64,000 nucleotides of DNA from Hirsutella rhossiliensis (Eukaryota > Ascomycota > Sordariomycetes > Hypocreales > Ophiocordycipitaceae), in the NCBI RefSeq assembly GCF_020360975.1, contig NW_025408677.1, positions 248,001 to 312,000 of the forward strand. The letters run 5' to 3'. Below, in pieces: positions 62,228 through 64,000 of this stretch. Positions within the stretch are counted from its first letter, which is position 1. Every line of letters begins with the position of its first letter. The notes under the pieces were generated by a model. It had not been told where the DNA came from and did no database searches. It worked only from the letters and a program-made list of their open reading frames with translations. A program made the translations under genes and the position numbers.

Positions 62228-63007
62228 TATACGCCTTCCGGTGGGACGACATCTGCGGCAAACGTTATTGAGGCCATGGTTGATCGGTTCTTGGCAATTC
62301 GATGTGCTGGGTACGGCGTGGGTGGGGCGCGCTAGGGGCACGTTTGGTAGTCTGCGGGGGAAAAACGCGCCCAGGCGCCACTTTATCAGTCGCCTGAAAC
62401 CGTTCGGTCATCGGTTAGCCTACAAAGGATCGCGGAACTGTCAGAATAACGGGGGCATGGGTCACGTGCGATAGGGAGATAAGAAGATGACTCATTGCAA
62501 GAGAGCTCGAGAGAACCCCCAAAAGGGGTCCCGGGCGCGCCCCGGAGGGACACACACACAAGAATACACACATCTCTGCAAGCCTAATCGGCCTGCACTC
62601 CCACATACGATTGTTCCATTGCATCACAACTGTGCATTTCCTATTCAGTATCACCTAGAACCTTCGGTTCTGACAGGAACCCACTTAGCTGCGACGTTTT
62701 ACAATCTCTATCCCCGCCCAATCGGCGGCACACTCATGACCCTTCCACAGATCGACAAATCGTCTGATTTTCTTCCTTGCTGCCGCGATGCACCCCGCGC
62801 ATGTCCACTTTTTAGTCAAGTCTCTGCAAGGAGCAAGCTATCGCCTCGCATAATTATCACTGAATGAAACATCCGACTCATATGCGAGTGAATTACAGGA
62901 GGATCTCTCATGTGTTGACAAACAAATCGTGTAGCCTTATATGCCCTTGGCAACTAGGCATCCATCATCCCTGCGACATTTACTCTCTTTCCCCGGGGCC
63001 CACTGCA
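62228..63007. other. Spacer, no gene called
   Basis: Short open frames on both strands without recognisable motifs, and a palindromic CCCCAAAAGGGG near 62518. No supported gene. Confidence 0.4.
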
Positions 63008-63197
63008 TAAATTTAGGGACCACTTAACAATCCACCGCTTTCCGCTATCCATCCACCAAAATTGGGGTGAAGCAGAACGTGAGCTCCGTTCATTGGCTAC
63101 ATCCTCGAGTCATACCCGATTCCTAGAGAAGTACTCCGTACTCAATACGAAATTATCAACACCTTGTTCTACAATTGTTAAGCGGCCCCTAAATTTA
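63008..63197. mobile_element. 190-bp MITE, Tc1/mariner type
   Basis: TAAATTTAGGGACCACTTAA at the left (63008-63031 with AAT) is inverted to the right arm ending GGCCCCTAAATTTA at 63197, with two mismatches over 24 bp. Both ends begin with TA, consistent with TA target duplication. No coding capacity. Confidence 0.75.
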
Positions 63198-63835
63198 GTT
63201 ATGTGGACCCGATTCCGCCGCCCGAACTCCCTCAGCGGACTCCAGAACGCATGTAATCATAATGGGAGACGAAGGTGGTATCTGAAACGCATTGTGTGGA
63301 GGCCGTACATTGCCCGCAAGTATCGCTGGCATCGTCAGGATGTCAAGAGCCATCCGAGACAGCCTCGATCCGGTAACTCAACTGGGTGGGCGACGTCCCT
63401 GTCGTTCCTAGACACAATAGTCGATCGCCTGCGGACGTATTCATCTAGATGCATTGCTGACGCAACCGCAGCGCCCAAAGCCTCTTCATCTGCCGTTCAC
63501 TTTGGTCAGCCATTGGATCCAACCACCGAGATGGGACGAATATTTCAACTCGTGGCGCCCCGAGCGAGCTTACTTAGAGTCATTCGGCCCGCTTTTATCC
63601 CAACCATGTCCCTACGAGGTCATTTTCCTGTCCCGCGCGTTGCAGGCATCTCTTTTGGCCGACTTTTCGGCTGAAGACCCTAAGGTCGGTCCCACAAATG
63701 AAGGCTTTGCATGAGATGGGGTCACGATAAGTGCACCCTAAGGAATGCATTGAAATGCACCCTGCATGAAAAAGTTTCAGTCTAGGTAAGAACCAGATGA
63801 TCATGGTACCTGAATTAAGACGCCGAGAGTAGAGG
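63198..63835. other. Spacer with an unassigned short open frame
   Basis: An open frame at 63454-63714 (+) includes RWDEYFNSWRPERAYLESFG, which reads like protein, possibly the tail of a relic gene. I do not recognise it and see no clear start. Confidence 0.3.
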
Positions 63836-63839
63836 TATC

Positions 63840-63848
63840 TATATAAAA
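63840..63848 (+). promoter_or_regulatory. TATA box of the right-edge gene
   Basis: TATATAAAA, about 100 bp upstream of ATG 63947, with a CT-rich leader (CTTCCCGCCCCTCTCTAACC) between, as in many fungal promoters. Confidence 0.6.
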
Positions 63849-63946
63849 GAAAGGTTAAACCTCGAGTTAATCTTATCATCTCAACAATAGCTATTTTCTA
63901 TCCAGCCTCAAAGAAACCCTCTGCTTCCCGCCCCTCTCTAACCGCA

Positions 63947-64000
63947 ATGAACCTGACAAAAACAATGGTAGCGCTATTTTCCGTCGTTATCGGCCTTTTC
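63947..64000 (+). CDS. N-terminus of a secreted protein (cut by window edge)
   Basis: ATG at 63947 in a CGCAATGAAC context encodes MNLTKTMVALFSVVIGLF before the window ends: a short polar n-region with one Lys and a hydrophobic core, the form of a signal peptide. A second in-frame Met (residue 7) is an alternative start. A TATA box and pyrimidine leader upstream support it. The mature protein is outside the window, so no function can be given. Confidence 0.6.
   Translation, partial: MNLTKTMVALFSVVIGLF

Overview
The window looks like a transposon-dense, accessory region of a filamentous ascomycete (Pezizomycotina), possibly Hypocreales. The evidence is short GT-AG introns of about 55-90 bp, a fungal MFS sugar transporter, a P450 relic, a secreted enterotoxin-A-type ADP-ribosyltransferase relic, and fungal transposon classes (hAT, FAR1/MULE, Fot1/pogo, chromovirus, copia, Tad1-like LINE, Helitrons). 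The genus assignment is inference. Ordinary genes are few. Most long open frames are transposon coding regions broken by single-base indels and stops. Many indels sit in homopolymers, so sequencing error cannot be separated from true decay from one assembly.

Layout: 1-1325 (-) sugar transporter, C-terminus off the left edge, one frameshift. 1848-2243 (+) P450 first-exon relic, followed by a decayed hAT transposase to 4548. 4908-5336 (-) a small secreted His/Gly-rich protein gene. 5337-6840 gene-poor with microsatellites. 6841-17604 Helitron A (GC-rich). 17622-27996 Helitron B, directly behind A, and 27985-28260 a third Helitron-like end, so these form a tandem array. 28386 to about 30700 a 5'-truncated copia element. 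31812-34078 an ADP-ribosyltransferase relic and helix-rich reading frames. 34443-35330 the C-terminal end of another hAT. 35357-44717 a nested stack: a FAR1/MULE transposase split by a Fot1/pogo element (37047-44631, TA duplication), itself split by an LTR chromovirus (37946-43402, CCAGC duplication). 44718-55315 a short CAGTG-type TIR element containing Helitron C (44864-55038). 55316-62227 Tad1-like LINE copies with a 508-bp insertion and a second truncated copy of it. 62228-63946 mostly non-coding with a 190-bp MITE. 63947-64000 the start of a secreted-protein gene.

The most interesting system is the Helitron trio. All three carry a Rep-Pif1 coding region on the minus strand and, divergently on the plus strand, a second gene with a conserved intron position, three conserved sequence blocks, a basic NLS-like stretch and, in B and C, a conserved C-terminus. 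I do not recognise its family. Beta-rich blocks suggest, weakly, an OB-fold/ssDNA-binding partner for rolling-circle transposition. Subterminal inverted motifs at both ends and tandem insertion point to a Helentron (Helitron2)-like lineage. B and C share a frameshift immediately before the HUH nuclease motif, so they may have been moved in trans. A second clear mechanism is in the chromovirus: the predicted transcript start in the LTR is perfectly complementary over 12 nt to the sequence abutting the LTR, which is Tf1-type self-priming.
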